DNA of 24,042 nt from Eubacteriaceae bacterium UBA1433 (GTDB taxonomy: Bacteria; Bacillota; Clostridia; Eubacteriales; UBA1433): NCBI GenBank assembly GCA_002329295.1, contig DCTT01000015.1:56807-80848 (forward strand), in the 5' to 3' direction. Positions 15,973 to 23,314 of the stretch are shown here, one piece after another. The translations under genes and the position numbers were made by a program. The notes under the pieces were generated by a model. It was not told the DNA's origin. It searched no databases and saw only the letters and a program-made list of their open reading frames with translations. Every line of letters begins with the position of its first letter. The stretch's first letter is position 1.

Positions 15973-16848
15973 TTATTCTATGTTTTGCACTTGTTCCCGT
16001 ATTTTTTCGATATCGCTCTTTATATCGACCATCGTCATACTGATCTGCGTAATATTGGATTTTGAGGCAATGGTGTTGGCCTCTCTGTTCATTTCCTGCA
16101 AAATAAAATCCAGTTTTCTCCCTATGTCGCCTTTTGCCTCCAGCGCTTGTTCCAACGCCTCAATATGACCCTTCAGCCGTATAATTTCTTCATCGATTGC
16201 GGCTCTTTCCGCTAAAAAGGCAATTTCGGCAGCCATGCGATTGGCATCCACTTCTTTCAGTTCATGTTTTGCAATGATTTCTCTTATTTTTGCTTCGCTG
16301 TTGGCCGGAATTTCGTCGGCATGTTTTTCCACTTCCTGCAAAAGCATCCGAATGCGCTCGCACTTTTTAACAATGTCTTTCTTTAAATGTTGTCCTTCTC
16401 TGTATCGACCCTTTGCAATGTTTTCCAACGCTTCTTTCACGGCAATTTCAATACAGGGCCAATACTCCAAATATTTTTCATTTTCTTCTTCGCTGCGAAT
16501 CACATCCGGATAGCGGGCAATCATACTCAGACGAAAATCGTTTTCCACATCATCAAATAATTGGGCAATTTCCCTGACCATGGAATGGTATTGTTTGGCC
16601 ATGGCGACATCCACATACAAATGCACGGGCTTTTCTTGTAAAAACTTTATATTGACATACAATTCAATGCGCCCTCGAAGCAGCCTGGAGCCAAGCAGCG
16701 TCCTTAACTCCTCCTCGAAACACTGAAATTGTCTCGGTATTTTGATAAAAAAATCTCGGTATCGATGATTCACCGTCTTAATTTCGGCCACAACCATGAT
16801 TTTTTCGTCTTTAAATTCTCCTCGACCAAACCCCGTCATGCTGTTCAT
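15973..16848 (-). CDS. yicC: YicC/YloC family endoribonuclease
   Basis: YicC-family proteins are stress-linked endoribonucleases; E. coli YicC has been tied to small-RNA decay. The 291 residues begin MNSMTGFGRGE and continue with the family's VEIKTVNHR-like motif, here AEIKTVNHRYRDF. The C-terminal DUF1732 domain ends with KLDFILQEMNREANTIASKS, the hallmark of the family. The ATG is preceded by AAAGGATGGG at a rather long distance of about 10 nt; a second ATG three codons on (MTGFGRG) is an alternative start. It heads the classical yicC-remA-gmk-rpoZ set and lies 22 nt after dapF. Confidence 0.95.
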   Translation of the reverse strand: MNSMTGFGRGEFKDEKIMVVAEIKTVNHRYRDFFIKIPRQFQCFEEELRTLLGSRLLRGRIELYVNIKFLQEKPVHLYVDVAMAKQYHSMVREIAQLFDDVENDFRLSMIARYPDVIRSEEENEKYLEYWPCIEIAVKEALENIAKGRYREGQHLKKDIVKKCERIRMLLQEVEKHADEIPANSEAKIREIIAKHELKEVDANRMAAEIAFLAERAAIDEEIIRLKGHIEALEQALEAKGDIGRKLDFILQEMNREANTIASKSNITQISMTMVDIKSDIEKIREQVQNIE

Positions 16849-16870
16849 TTATTTTTTGCCCATCCTTTTT

Positions 16871-17701
16871 TTATATCGTTCCTGCAAAGACAGTTACTGC
16901 CTCGCCGGTCATAAAAACATTTTCGTTTGAATCAATATTTATCTTTAGTGTACCACCGGGCATCTTCACAAGCACTTTTGCGTCGACAATATTATTTTTA
17001 TACAACACCGCTGCGGTTGCACAGGCTCCGCTGCCGCAAGCCTCAGTGATACCCACCCCTCGCTCATACGTTGTCAACTCAACCTCGCCTCGGCTCTTGA
17101 CAATCACAAAGTTTGCATTGACCTGCTGCAAAAACAATGCGTGTTGCTGCAGTGCAGCGCCAATTCTCTGCATCGTTTTTTCATCCCAACTCTCTGCAAT
17201 CAATATGGCATGCGGATTCGGAAACGCCACAGCTGACAAAGACATGCTTTCTCCCGCTATTTCTGTTGTAATATTCAACGCCGTTGTATCGCCTGTTTCG
17301 ACAGGAATCTTTGCGCTTTCAAAACATGCTTTTCCCATGTTGACGCGAATTGTTTTCGCTTCTTTTTGTTCATCCAGCGCTTTGATTACAATGTCATATC
17401 CTCGACCTTCAGATTCAATACGCATTTGGGAGTTTGCAATCAGTTTTTTATCATAAACATATTTTGCAACACACCGCAGTCCGTTGCCGCATACCTGCGC
17501 AATACTGCCATCGCTGTTAAAATATTTCATGCGCACATCCGCACACAAAGAAGGCTCTATCAAAATCAGCCCGTCGGCTCCGATTCCCTCTTTGCGATCG
17601 CACAAAAACATAATTTGTTCCTTTGTCAGCCCGTGCTGTCGCTGCATATTCTCAATGACAACAAAATCATTTTTCAGCCCATGCATTTTATAAAAATTCA
17701 T
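16871..17701 (-). CDS. dapF: Diaminopimelate epimerase
   Basis: DapF converts LL- to meso-diaminopimelate, the precursor of lysine and of DAP-type peptidoglycan cross-links, so this organism probably has a meso-DAP cell wall. The two catalytic cysteines are Cys71 (VCGNGLRC) and Cys222 (EACGSGACATA). Substrate contacts are visible at Asn11 (KNDF), Asn162 (FPNPH) and Glu213-Arg214 (YERG). The 276 residues match the family. The ATG follows GAGGG by about 4 nt. It is the first gene of the long minus-strand series and has its own promoter in the region shared with rqcH. dapF at the head of the yicC-gmk block is not the B. subtilis arrangement. Confidence 0.97.
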   Translation of the reverse strand: MNFYKMHGLKNDFVVIENMQRQHGLTKEQIMFLCDRKEGIGADGLILIEPSLCADVRMKYFNSDGSIAQVCGNGLRCVAKYVYDKKLIANSQMRIESEGRGYDIVIKALDEQKEAKTIRVNMGKACFESAKIPVETGDTTALNITTEIAGESMSLSAVAFPNPHAILIAESWDEKTMQRIGAALQQHALFLQQVNANFVIVKSRGEVELTTYERGVGITEACGSGACATAAVLYKNNIVDAKVLVKMPGGTLKINIDSNENVFMTGEAVTVFAGTI

Positions 17702-17724
17702 GTTTCCCTCAATCGGCGGTTTTC

Positions 17725-17757
17725 GGTATATTATACCACAAATCCGTCTTCGGGCAA
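17725..17757 (-). promoter_or_regulatory. Promoter of the dapF-to-thiN operon, with a palindrome over the -10
   Basis: On the minus strand TTGCCC (17752-17757) lies 16 bp before a perfect TATAAT (17730-17735), and TG one base upstream makes an extended -10. The -10 sits inside the inverted repeat GGTATA-T-TATACC (17725-17737). That could be an operator, or it may simply reflect the AT-rich box. Predicted initiation near 17723 gives a leader of about 22 nt. Confidence 0.72.
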
Positions 17758-17795
17758 TGCGCTTATGAAAAAGTTATCCTCTTTTTTTATTCTTG

Positions 17796-17804
17796 TGTTA
17801 AAAT
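17796..17804 (+). promoter_or_regulatory. Candidate extended -10 promoter of rqcH
   Basis: TGTTAAAAT reads as TG, one base, then TAAAAT (one mismatch from TATAAT). No good -35 is found at 16-18 bp, so recognition would rest on the extended -10. Initiation near 17811 would leave a very short leader of about 14 nt in which GAGGTGAG lies just before the ATG at 17825. Confidence 0.5.
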
Positions 17805-17824
17805 GTTTTTTTGAGGTGAGCATT

Positions 17825-19546
17825 ATGCCTTTAGACGGATTTATCACAAATTATCTGAGCATCGAACTCAATGCGGCACTGTCCGGTGCACGCATCAACA
17901 AAATATACCAACCCGCTTTGCGTAAAATTTTATTTGAATTATATGCACCTGCTCTTGGCACGGCACAATTTGTATTCAATTGCGAAAGCGCCTTTGCCTA
18001 CGCGGGATTTACAGACCTTTCTTATGACAACCCAAAAAATCCCTCCGCCTTTTGCATGCTGTTGCGCAAACATTTGGCCGGCGGAAAGATTTTGTCCGTC
18101 TGTCAAAACGACCACGATCGCATTTTAACTTTCGTCGTGGAACAAGCCGACGAAATCGGCGATCTTCGCCTGCGTCATGTGATTGCCGAGCTCACAGGCA
18201 AGCATGCAAACATGATTTTGACCGATGAAAACCACATCATCCTCGACAGCTTAAAACGAGTAGATGAATCAAAAAGCTCTCAACGGCAGATTTTGCCGAA
18301 ATTACGCTACCAACTGCCGCTAAGCGATAAATTAAACCCGAAAACCATGGAGCGCAACGCTTTTCTCGCAGCAATGAAAAATATCGCCTTGCCGACAACG
18401 CAGGCGCTGATTCGCGTACTGGAAGGCGCCGGAACAGATTATGTTACGTACCTTTGCCGTCAACTTCCCGCCTTGGCATGCGAAGCAGTCTGTGATGATG
18501 TTTTGTCGCAAGCTTATGATTTGATACAATCTTCTCTGACACCGCCGCAGCAATACTATTTGTTTACCAAAAACCATCAATATTGTAATTTTTATTTTGC
18601 AGATATCGCGGAAAAAGATATGGAAAAACATCCCTATCCTTCTATCGCTCAACTCTGCACCGTGTTTTTTGACCGGAAAAGCGAATTTGTTGCGCTTTGC
18701 GAAAAAAAGCAACACATCAGCACCATTTTAAATACGCAAATCAAACGCAGTCAATCGAAATTGAAAAAAATCAAACGAGAACTGCAAGCTTGTGACAAAC
18801 GGGAAATGTATAATCAATACGGTCAGTTGTTGCTTTCTTACAGCTACAAAATTCAGCCGGGCGCAGCATTTTATGAAGATGTCAATCTTTTTGATGCGCA
18901 ACAGCCCCTGATTCGCATTCCGTTAGACCCCAATCGAACCGTCTTTGAAAATGCGCAAAATTACTTTAAAAAATATCGCAAATTAAAAAATGCCGAATTG
19001 CATCTGAAGAAACAGCTTGAGCTCACCAACGAATCTGTGGAGTTTTTAAGCGATCAACTCTATTATGTCCAACAAGCCGAACATATAGAGGAGTTGGAAG
19101 AAACGATACAACTATTGGAAGAAGAAAAGTTACTCGTTTCCAAAACAAAAAAAAGAACGCAAAACATTTCACAGCCCCACCATTTTATTTCAACGGACGG
19201 GTTTGATATCTATGTAGGCAAAAATGATAAGCAAAACGATTATTTGACCCACAGATTTGCAAAAAAACAGGATATTTGGCTTCACACGAAAAACATTGCC
19301 GGCTCTCATGTCATCATCAAAACATTTTCCAAGCAGGTTCCCCATAACACGCTGCTTGAAGCCGCACAGCTCAGCGTATTTTTTTCCAAAGCGCGCGGCG
19401 GAGAAAATATTCCCGTAGACTATACCGCCATTGCATACGTGAAAAAAATTCACAATGCCCCCATCGGCAAGGTTACATATACCCGTTATCGCACACTTTA
19501 TATCACGCCTGACGAATCGTTGATCAAGTCGCTGAAAACTATTTAA
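17825..19546 (+). CDS. rqcH: Ribosome quality-control factor RqcH (NFACT/FbpA family)
   Basis: RqcH binds stalled 50S subunits carrying peptidyl-tRNA and recruits tRNA-Ala to add C-terminal alanine tails that mark the failed product for degradation. I start it at ATG 17825, giving 573 residues beginning MPLDGFITNYLS. The open frame extends further upstream, but that part overlaps dapF and is not family-like. GAGGTGAG precedes this ATG. The NFACT-N domain has an Asp-Arg pair at 98-99, aligning with the essential D97/R98 of the B. subtilis protein. HhH and long coiled-coil segments (about 290-440) follow, then NFACT-R from about 457 with KQDIWLHTKNIAGSHVIIK. It is divergent from dapF and followed by ktrB after 53 nt. 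Confidence 0.96.
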   Translation: MPLDGFITNYLSIELNAALSGARINKIYQPALRKILFELYAPALGTAQFVFNCESAFAYAGFTDLSYDNPKNPSAFCMLLRKHLAGGKILSVCQNDHDRILTFVVEQADEIGDLRLRHVIAELTGKHANMILTDENHIILDSLKRVDESKSSQRQILPKLRYQLPLSDKLNPKTMERNAFLAAMKNIALPTTQALIRVLEGAGTDYVTYLCRQLPALACEAVCDDVLSQAYDLIQSSLTPPQQYYLFTKNHQYCNFYFADIAEKDMEKHPYPSIAQLCTVFFDRKSEFVALCEKKQHISTILNTQIKRSQSKLKKIKRELQACDKREMYNQYGQLLLSYSYKIQPGAAFYEDVNLFDAQQPLIRIPLDPNRTVFENAQNYFKKYRKLKNAELHLKKQLELTNESVEFLSDQLYYVQQAEHIEELEETIQLLEEEKLLVSKTKKRTQNISQPHHFISTDGFDIYVGKNDKQNDYLTHRFAKKQDIWLHTKNIAGSHVIIKTFSKQVPHNTLLEAAQLSVFFSKARGGENIPVDYTAIAYVKKIHNAPIGKVTYTRYRTLYITPDESLIKSLKTI

Positions 19547-19564
19547 AACACACAAAAAATAGGA

Positions 19565-19593
19565 TTGACTTTTCGATAACAGAGGTTTATTAT
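19565..19593 (+). promoter_or_regulatory. Candidate promoter giving a leaderless ktrB mRNA
   Basis: TTGACT (19565-19570) and TATTAT (19588-19593) are separated by 17 bp, each one mismatch from consensus. The -10 box ends 6 nt before the ktrB ATG (19600), so the predicted start is on or next to the A of the start codon. The only ribosome-binding-like sequence, AGAGG (19581-19585), lies inside the spacer and is 14 nt from the ATG, too far to serve it well. Confidence 0.6.
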
Positions 19594-19603
19594 GCCTTCA
19601 TGA
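19592..19603 (+). other. Three-codon mini-ORF overlapping the ktrB start
   Basis: ATG-CCT-TCA-TGA (Met-Pro-Ser-stop) begins 6 nt after AGAGG, an ideal spacing, and its stop overlaps the ktrB start codon as ATGA. In a transcript reading through from rqcH, ribosomes could start here and reinitiate at ktrB. If the promoter at 19565-19593 is used, this mini-ORF is not transcribed. It may be a chance arrangement. Confidence 0.3.
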
Positions 19604-20964
19604 AAATAAAGAAAGCCTCAATTCCTTTTTTTAAAAAAAGCTTTTCCCCCTCTCGAAAACTCTTAAGCGGCTTTGTTTTGATTATCCTTTTCGCAGCCTT
19701 TTTACTTCATCTGCCGCTTTCTTCAGCCTCACATCAACCCACACCCTTCCTGGACTGTTTGTTCACCGCAACATCAGCCACTTGCGTCACAGGTTTAGTG
19801 GTTCTCGATACCGGCACCCATTGGTCCGTTTTTGGCAAAATCATTATTTTATTGTGTATTCAATTGGGCGGCGTGGGATTTATGGGCTTTGCAACGTTTT
19901 TCTCTCTACTCATCGGAAAAAAGATCCGCTTAAAAAGCAGATTCACGTTGCAAAACTCTTATAACTTATCGCATCCCGGCGGCATTATTCGCATTACCAA
20001 ACATATTTTATTGTTTACATTGATTGTGGAATTGCTGGGCGCCCTTTTTTCTATGATGGTTTTTGTGCCGCAATTCGGTCTAAAGACCGGAATTGCCATC
20101 AGCGTATTTCATTCCATCTCCGCCTTTTGCAATGCCGGTTTTGACCTCTTCGGCCATTTCAGCAGCCTTACAAGCTATATTGACAATCCACCGCTTCAGA
20201 TTATTACAATGCTGTTAATTATTATTGGCGGGCTTGGTTTTTTCGTTATGGAAGATCTCTTTGTTTGCCGAAAACAACTTCGCGCGTTGTCTTTTCATAC
20301 CAAACTGGTTTTATCCACCACGCTGGTTTTGATTCTTTTCGGCGCCTTGACAATTTTTATTTTTGAATATCGCAATCCTGCCACCTTATCCCCCTTATCC
20401 ATGGGCGATAAGATTGTCGGTGCATTTTTTAATTCCGTCTCGCCGCGAACGGCAGGGTTCAATACTTTTAATTTGGCTGAAATGACAAACGGCAGCAGCT
20501 TGATCATGATTTTGCTGATGTTTGTAGGCGGTTCTCCAGGCTCCACCGCCGGCGGTATTAAAACAACGACCTTGGCGGTCTTGTTTGTTACCGTATATTG
20601 TTGGCTTCGCGGCAAAAACAACATCGAACTCTTTCACAAACAAATCGGTTCTGCCGCTTTAAAAAAAGCGGTTGCCATCCTCATTTTTACTTCTTTGTTG
20701 ATTATTACCGCTATTTTAATATTATCATTTACCGAATCCTCTTCCTTGGGAAACATTGCCTTTGAAGTATTCTCTGCCTTCGGCACTGTTGGGCTCTCAA
20801 AAAATTTTACTCCTTCTCTTACTTTTGCAGGAAAGGTTGTCATTATGCTCAGCATGCTTATCGGACGTCTCGGGCCTTTGACCGTCGCTTTGGCGCTCTC
20901 CAAGGAGGCTCGCACACCACAAGGGCACTATACCTACCCGGAAGGAGAAATATTACTTGGTTAG
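19600..20964 (+). CDS. ktrB: Potassium uptake channel subunit KtrB (TrkH/KtrB family)
   Basis: KtrB is the membrane subunit of a K+ (Na+-stimulated) uptake system. The 454 residues form four M1-P-M2 repeats, each with a filter glycine: Gly65 (TCVTGL), Gly180 (CNAGFD), Gly286 (RTAGFN) and Gly398 (GTVGLS). The flexible gate after the third repeat appears as GGSPGSTAGGIKTTT (310-324). The conserved Arg of the last helix is in IGRLGPLT (421-428). It begins with a short basic tail and a hydrophobic helix, as in Bacillus KtrB, not with the extra N-terminal helices of proteobacterial TrkH. ktrA follows after 12 nt. The start codon lacks a well-placed ribosome-binding site (see 19565-19603). Confidence 0.95.
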   Translation: MKIKKASIPFFKKSFSPSRKLLSGFVLIILFAAFLLHLPLSSASHQPTPFLDCLFTATSATCVTGLVVLDTGTHWSVFGKIIILLCIQLGGVGFMGFATFFSLLIGKKIRLKSRFTLQNSYNLSHPGGIIRITKHILLFTLIVELLGALFSMMVFVPQFGLKTGIAISVFHSISAFCNAGFDLFGHFSSLTSYIDNPPLQIITMLLIIIGGLGFFVMEDLFVCRKQLRALSFHTKLVLSTTLVLILFGALTIFIFEYRNPATLSPLSMGDKIVGAFFNSVSPRTAGFNTFNLAEMTNGSSLIMILLMFVGGSPGSTAGGIKTTTLAVLFVTVYCWLRGKNNIELFHKQIGSAALKKAVAILIFTSLLIITAILILSFTESSSLGNIAFEVFSAFGTVGLSKNFTPSLTFAGKVVIMLSMLIGRLGPLTVALALSKEARTPQGHYTYPEGEILLG

Positions 20965-20976
20965 GAGAAAAAACAA

Positions 20977-21624
20977 ATGAAACAATTCGCCGTCATCGGT
21001 CTTGGCCGATTTGGTGTCAGTCTGGCAAAAGAATTATATGCGCTCGGGCATGATGTCTTTGCCATTGATCTCAACGAAGAACGCATCCAACACATCGCGC
21101 CCCATGTCACTTCTGCCGTGCAGGCAGATGCTTGCGACCTTGCCGCCCTCAAAACGTTGGGCATCAGCAATGTGGATATATTATTTGTAACGCTGGCACG
21201 AGATATCAGCGCTTCGCTGCTCATCACACTCAACGCCGTGGAGCTGGGCATTCCCGAAATCTACGCCAAAGCTTATTCGGATGCACATGCCAAAATACTG
21301 CGCAAGTTAGGCGTAACCAAAGTTTACATGCCTGAAATTGAAATGGGGCAGCGCATTGCCCGCGAACTGTCCCATGCCGATTTGCTCGAACTGATTGAAT
21401 TGGATCCGGAAAACGAAATCGCAGAAATGCGCAGTCCTATGCAGTGGGAAAACAAAACCATCGACCAGCTCAGCGTGCGCCGCAAATACGGTATAACCAT
21501 CTTGTTGATACGGAGCGCCGAACACCTGACTGTCTCTCCCACACCGCAGCAAATTATTTACCCCGACAGCAAGTTATTGGTTCTTGGAAAGAAAGAACAG
21601 ATTCAAAAATTGCAGGAGCAATGA
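20977..21624 (+). CDS. ktrA: Potassium uptake regulatory subunit KtrA (RCK domain)
   Basis: KtrA forms the cytosolic octameric ring that gates KtrB in response to nucleotides (ATP/ADP, and c-di-AMP in many Firmicutes). The RCK_N Rossmann fold shows GLGRFG (8-13; Gly8, Gly10, Gly13) and an acidic residue, Asp31, at the end of the second strand. RCK_C spans about 135-215. One RCK unit in 215 residues indicates KtrA, not the double-length TrkA. AGGAG 9 nt before the ATG is the ribosome-binding site. The gene ends 3 nt from the stop of the convergent rluD-type gene, with no terminator between them. Confidence 0.95.
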   Translation: MKQFAVIGLGRFGVSLAKELYALGHDVFAIDLNEERIQHIAPHVTSAVQADACDLAALKTLGISNVDILFVTLARDISASLLITLNAVELGIPEIYAKAYSDAHAKILRKLGVTKVYMPEIEMGQRIARELSHADLLELIELDPENEIAEMRSPMQWENKTIDQLSVRRKYGITILLIRSAEHLTVSPTPQQIIYPDSKLLVLGKKEQIQKLQEQ

Positions 21625-21627
21625 TGT

Positions 21628-22530
21628 TTACGTATTTTTTGAAATGAAATCCTCAAATCGCGGCGGAAACGGCGTAACAAACTCCATATATTGATCGGTT
21701 CGGGGATGAATGAGTCCTAATTTGTAGGCGTGCAACAACTGCCCTGCCAAAGCAGGGTCTTTTTTTTGATATCCGTAGGTTTTGTCCCCGACAACCGGAT
21801 GCGAAAGGTAGGCGGCATGTACGCGGATTTGGTGCGTGCGCCCCGTTTTTAACGTCGCATCCACCAGTGTATGGTTTGGATATCTTTTTAACACTGTAAA
21901 CAGCGTCTCGGCGTCTTTTGCATTTTTTTCCGTAACCGCCATTTTTTTTCGGTTTACGCCATCACGCCCAATCGGCGCCTTTACCAGCACCTGTTCCTCT
22001 GCAATCACACCGTGAAGCAACGCATAATATTGCCTTACAATACTGTGCGCTTTAAATTGCTGCGCCAGCTTTTGATGCGTGAAATCATTTTTCGCCGCCA
22101 CCAAAATGCCCGTAGTGTCTTTATCCAACCGGTGCACAATTCCCGGTCTGATTACACCGCCAATGCCCGACAGGCTCCCTTTGCAATGATACAAAAGCGC
22201 ATTGACCAGTGTATTTTGTCTGTTTCCCGCCGCAGGATGCACGACCATCCCTTGCGCTTTGTTCACGACAATCAAATCATCATCTTCATAAACAATATCC
22301 AGCGCAATATTTTGTTGTTCTACCGTCCCCTCATCGGGTTCGTTGACAAACAGCACAATTTCGTCTTGCGGCATGATTTTCGTCGATGCTTTTGCTTGTT
22401 TTCCATTGATAAAAAGACCCCCGTCATCAATGATTTTTCTTAAAAATGAACGGGAGTATTTTGGAATTCTTTCAGATAAATACACATCCACACGCTGTGG
22501 ACTGACACTGTCTGCAACAATGATTTTCAT
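21628..22530 (-). CDS. rluD: RluD-type 23S rRNA pseudouridine synthase
   Basis: This is an RluA/RluD-family enzyme that isomerises uridines in 23S rRNA. An N-terminal S4 RNA-binding domain (about 10-60: RVDVYLSERIPKYSRSFLRK) is followed by the catalytic domain. The active-site motif HRLDKDTTG holds the catalytic Asp (Asp136 from the start used here). KTGRTHQIRVH is the second conserved block. I chose ATG 22528-22530 because GGAG lies 3 nt upstream. ATG 22539, or GTG 22551 overlapping the ylmH stop, are alternatives that add 3 or 7 residues. S4-containing family members include RluD and YlyB; the exact target uridines cannot be read from sequence. It ends the yggS-sepF-ylmH series. Confidence 0.92.
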   Translation of the reverse strand: MKIIVADSVSPQRVDVYLSERIPKYSRSFLRKIIDDGGLFINGKQAKASTKIMPQDEIVLFVNEPDEGTVEQQNIALDIVYEDDDLIVVNKAQGMVVHPAAGNRQNTLVNALLYHCKGSLSGIGGVIRPGIVHRLDKDTTGILVAAKNDFTHQKLAQQFKAHSIVRQYYALLHGVIAEEQVLVKAPIGRDGVNRKKMAVTEKNAKDAETLFTVLKRYPNHTLVDATLKTGRTHQIRVHAAYLSHPVVGDKTYGYQKKDPALAGQLLHAYKLGLIHPRTDQYMEFVTPFPPRFEDFISKNT

Positions 22531-22547
22531 TTTCTCCATGGGCCATA

Positions 22548-23291
22548 TCACACATATCTTTTGACGGTCAGTTTAATGTTGCCCTTTCTCGTTTTTCCCG
22601 TTTGTTCGACAATTTGCATCCTGCCTTTGCCGCGAATAGAAATCAAATCCCCTTCTTTGAGTTCTTTGGCCTGTTTCAACAACAGACGATGGTTCAACTT
22701 CACTCGTTCCGCTTTGATAAACTGCAGCGAAGCCGACCGAGAAAGCCGAAAGGCCGCACTGATAATGCCATCCGCACGCATTGAAGCAACAATAATGTGA
22801 AATTCCTTGCTTTCGGCCTCCGCCACCACTATGTTTTCTCTATCCGCTTTTATTGGACAAACGGCATGGTTGGCCACTTTCTGCAAATGAGTCAAAACAT
22901 AATCCGAAATATTTTCTTTTAAATAAATATACGCCTTTGACGAGCCGAAAACAATATCTCCGGTCTTTTCTCTGCTGATGCCAATCCCCATCAATGCTCC
23001 GAGAATATCTCGATGGGTAATGTCGTCATTTTTGTCAAACTCAATGACATCTATTGCATATTCTTTTTCTTCAACGCATTCTCCTTTCGGGAAAACGCAC
23101 AGCATTTTGCGTTCTGCAAACTCCGTACCGCCGTAAAACGCAAAATCAATCTGCTCATATTCTTTAAGTACATCAGCTATTTTTTCTTGTGACGCAGGAT
23201 CAAAAAAATCAAAAAACATCCTGGCTTGTTTCTTGGCAACCTGTCTGCTCCAGTCATGCGCCTTTGCTGTCAACAATTTATTGCTGTTCAT
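22548..23291 (-). CDS. ylmH: YlmH, S4-domain RNA-binding protein of the ribosome quality-control pathway
   Basis: The 247 residues match YlmH. A divergent N-terminal domain contains FFDPASQEKI (29-38) and the family's IDFAFYGGTEFAERKML segment. A C-terminal S4 domain spans about 170-235 (RLSRSASLQFIKAERVKLNHR, then LKEGDLISIRGKGRM). In B. subtilis YlmH binds stalled 50S subunits and works alongside RqcH/RqcP; older work placed it with cell-division genes. No ribosome-binding site is seen before the ATG; the small palindrome TTTGC-C-GCAAA occupies that place. Coupling to sepF, 23 nt upstream, is possible. sepF-(ylmG)-ylmH is the normal order; ylmG is missing here. Confidence 0.93.
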   Translation of the reverse strand: MNSNKLLTAKAHDWSRQVAKKQARMFFDFFDPASQEKIADVLKEYEQIDFAFYGGTEFAERKMLCVFPKGECVEEKEYAIDVIEFDKNDDITHRDILGALMGIGISREKTGDIVFGSSKAYIYLKENISDYVLTHLQKVANHAVCPIKADRENIVVAEAESKEFHIIVASMRADGIISAAFRLSRSASLQFIKAERVKLNHRLLLKQAKELKEGDLISIRGKGRMQIVEQTGKTRKGNIKLTVKRYV

Positions 23292-23314
23292 ATTTGCGGC
23301 AAAAAATCTTCTCT

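Noticed and set aside
16849..16872. T-rich dapF-yicC gap as a terminator
   Set aside because: T runs are present on the plus strand but no stem precedes them in the direction of transcription.
17366..17824. Upstream extension of rqcH by 153 codons
   Set aside because: It lies antisense to dapF and over the divergent promoter region, has no family resemblance, and a good ribosome-binding site with the conserved MPLDGF start exists at 17825.
21609..21622. Small hairpin ATTGC-AGGA-GCAAT at the end of ktrA as a terminator
   Set aside because: Only a 5-bp weak stem and no adjoining T tract; inside coding sequence.
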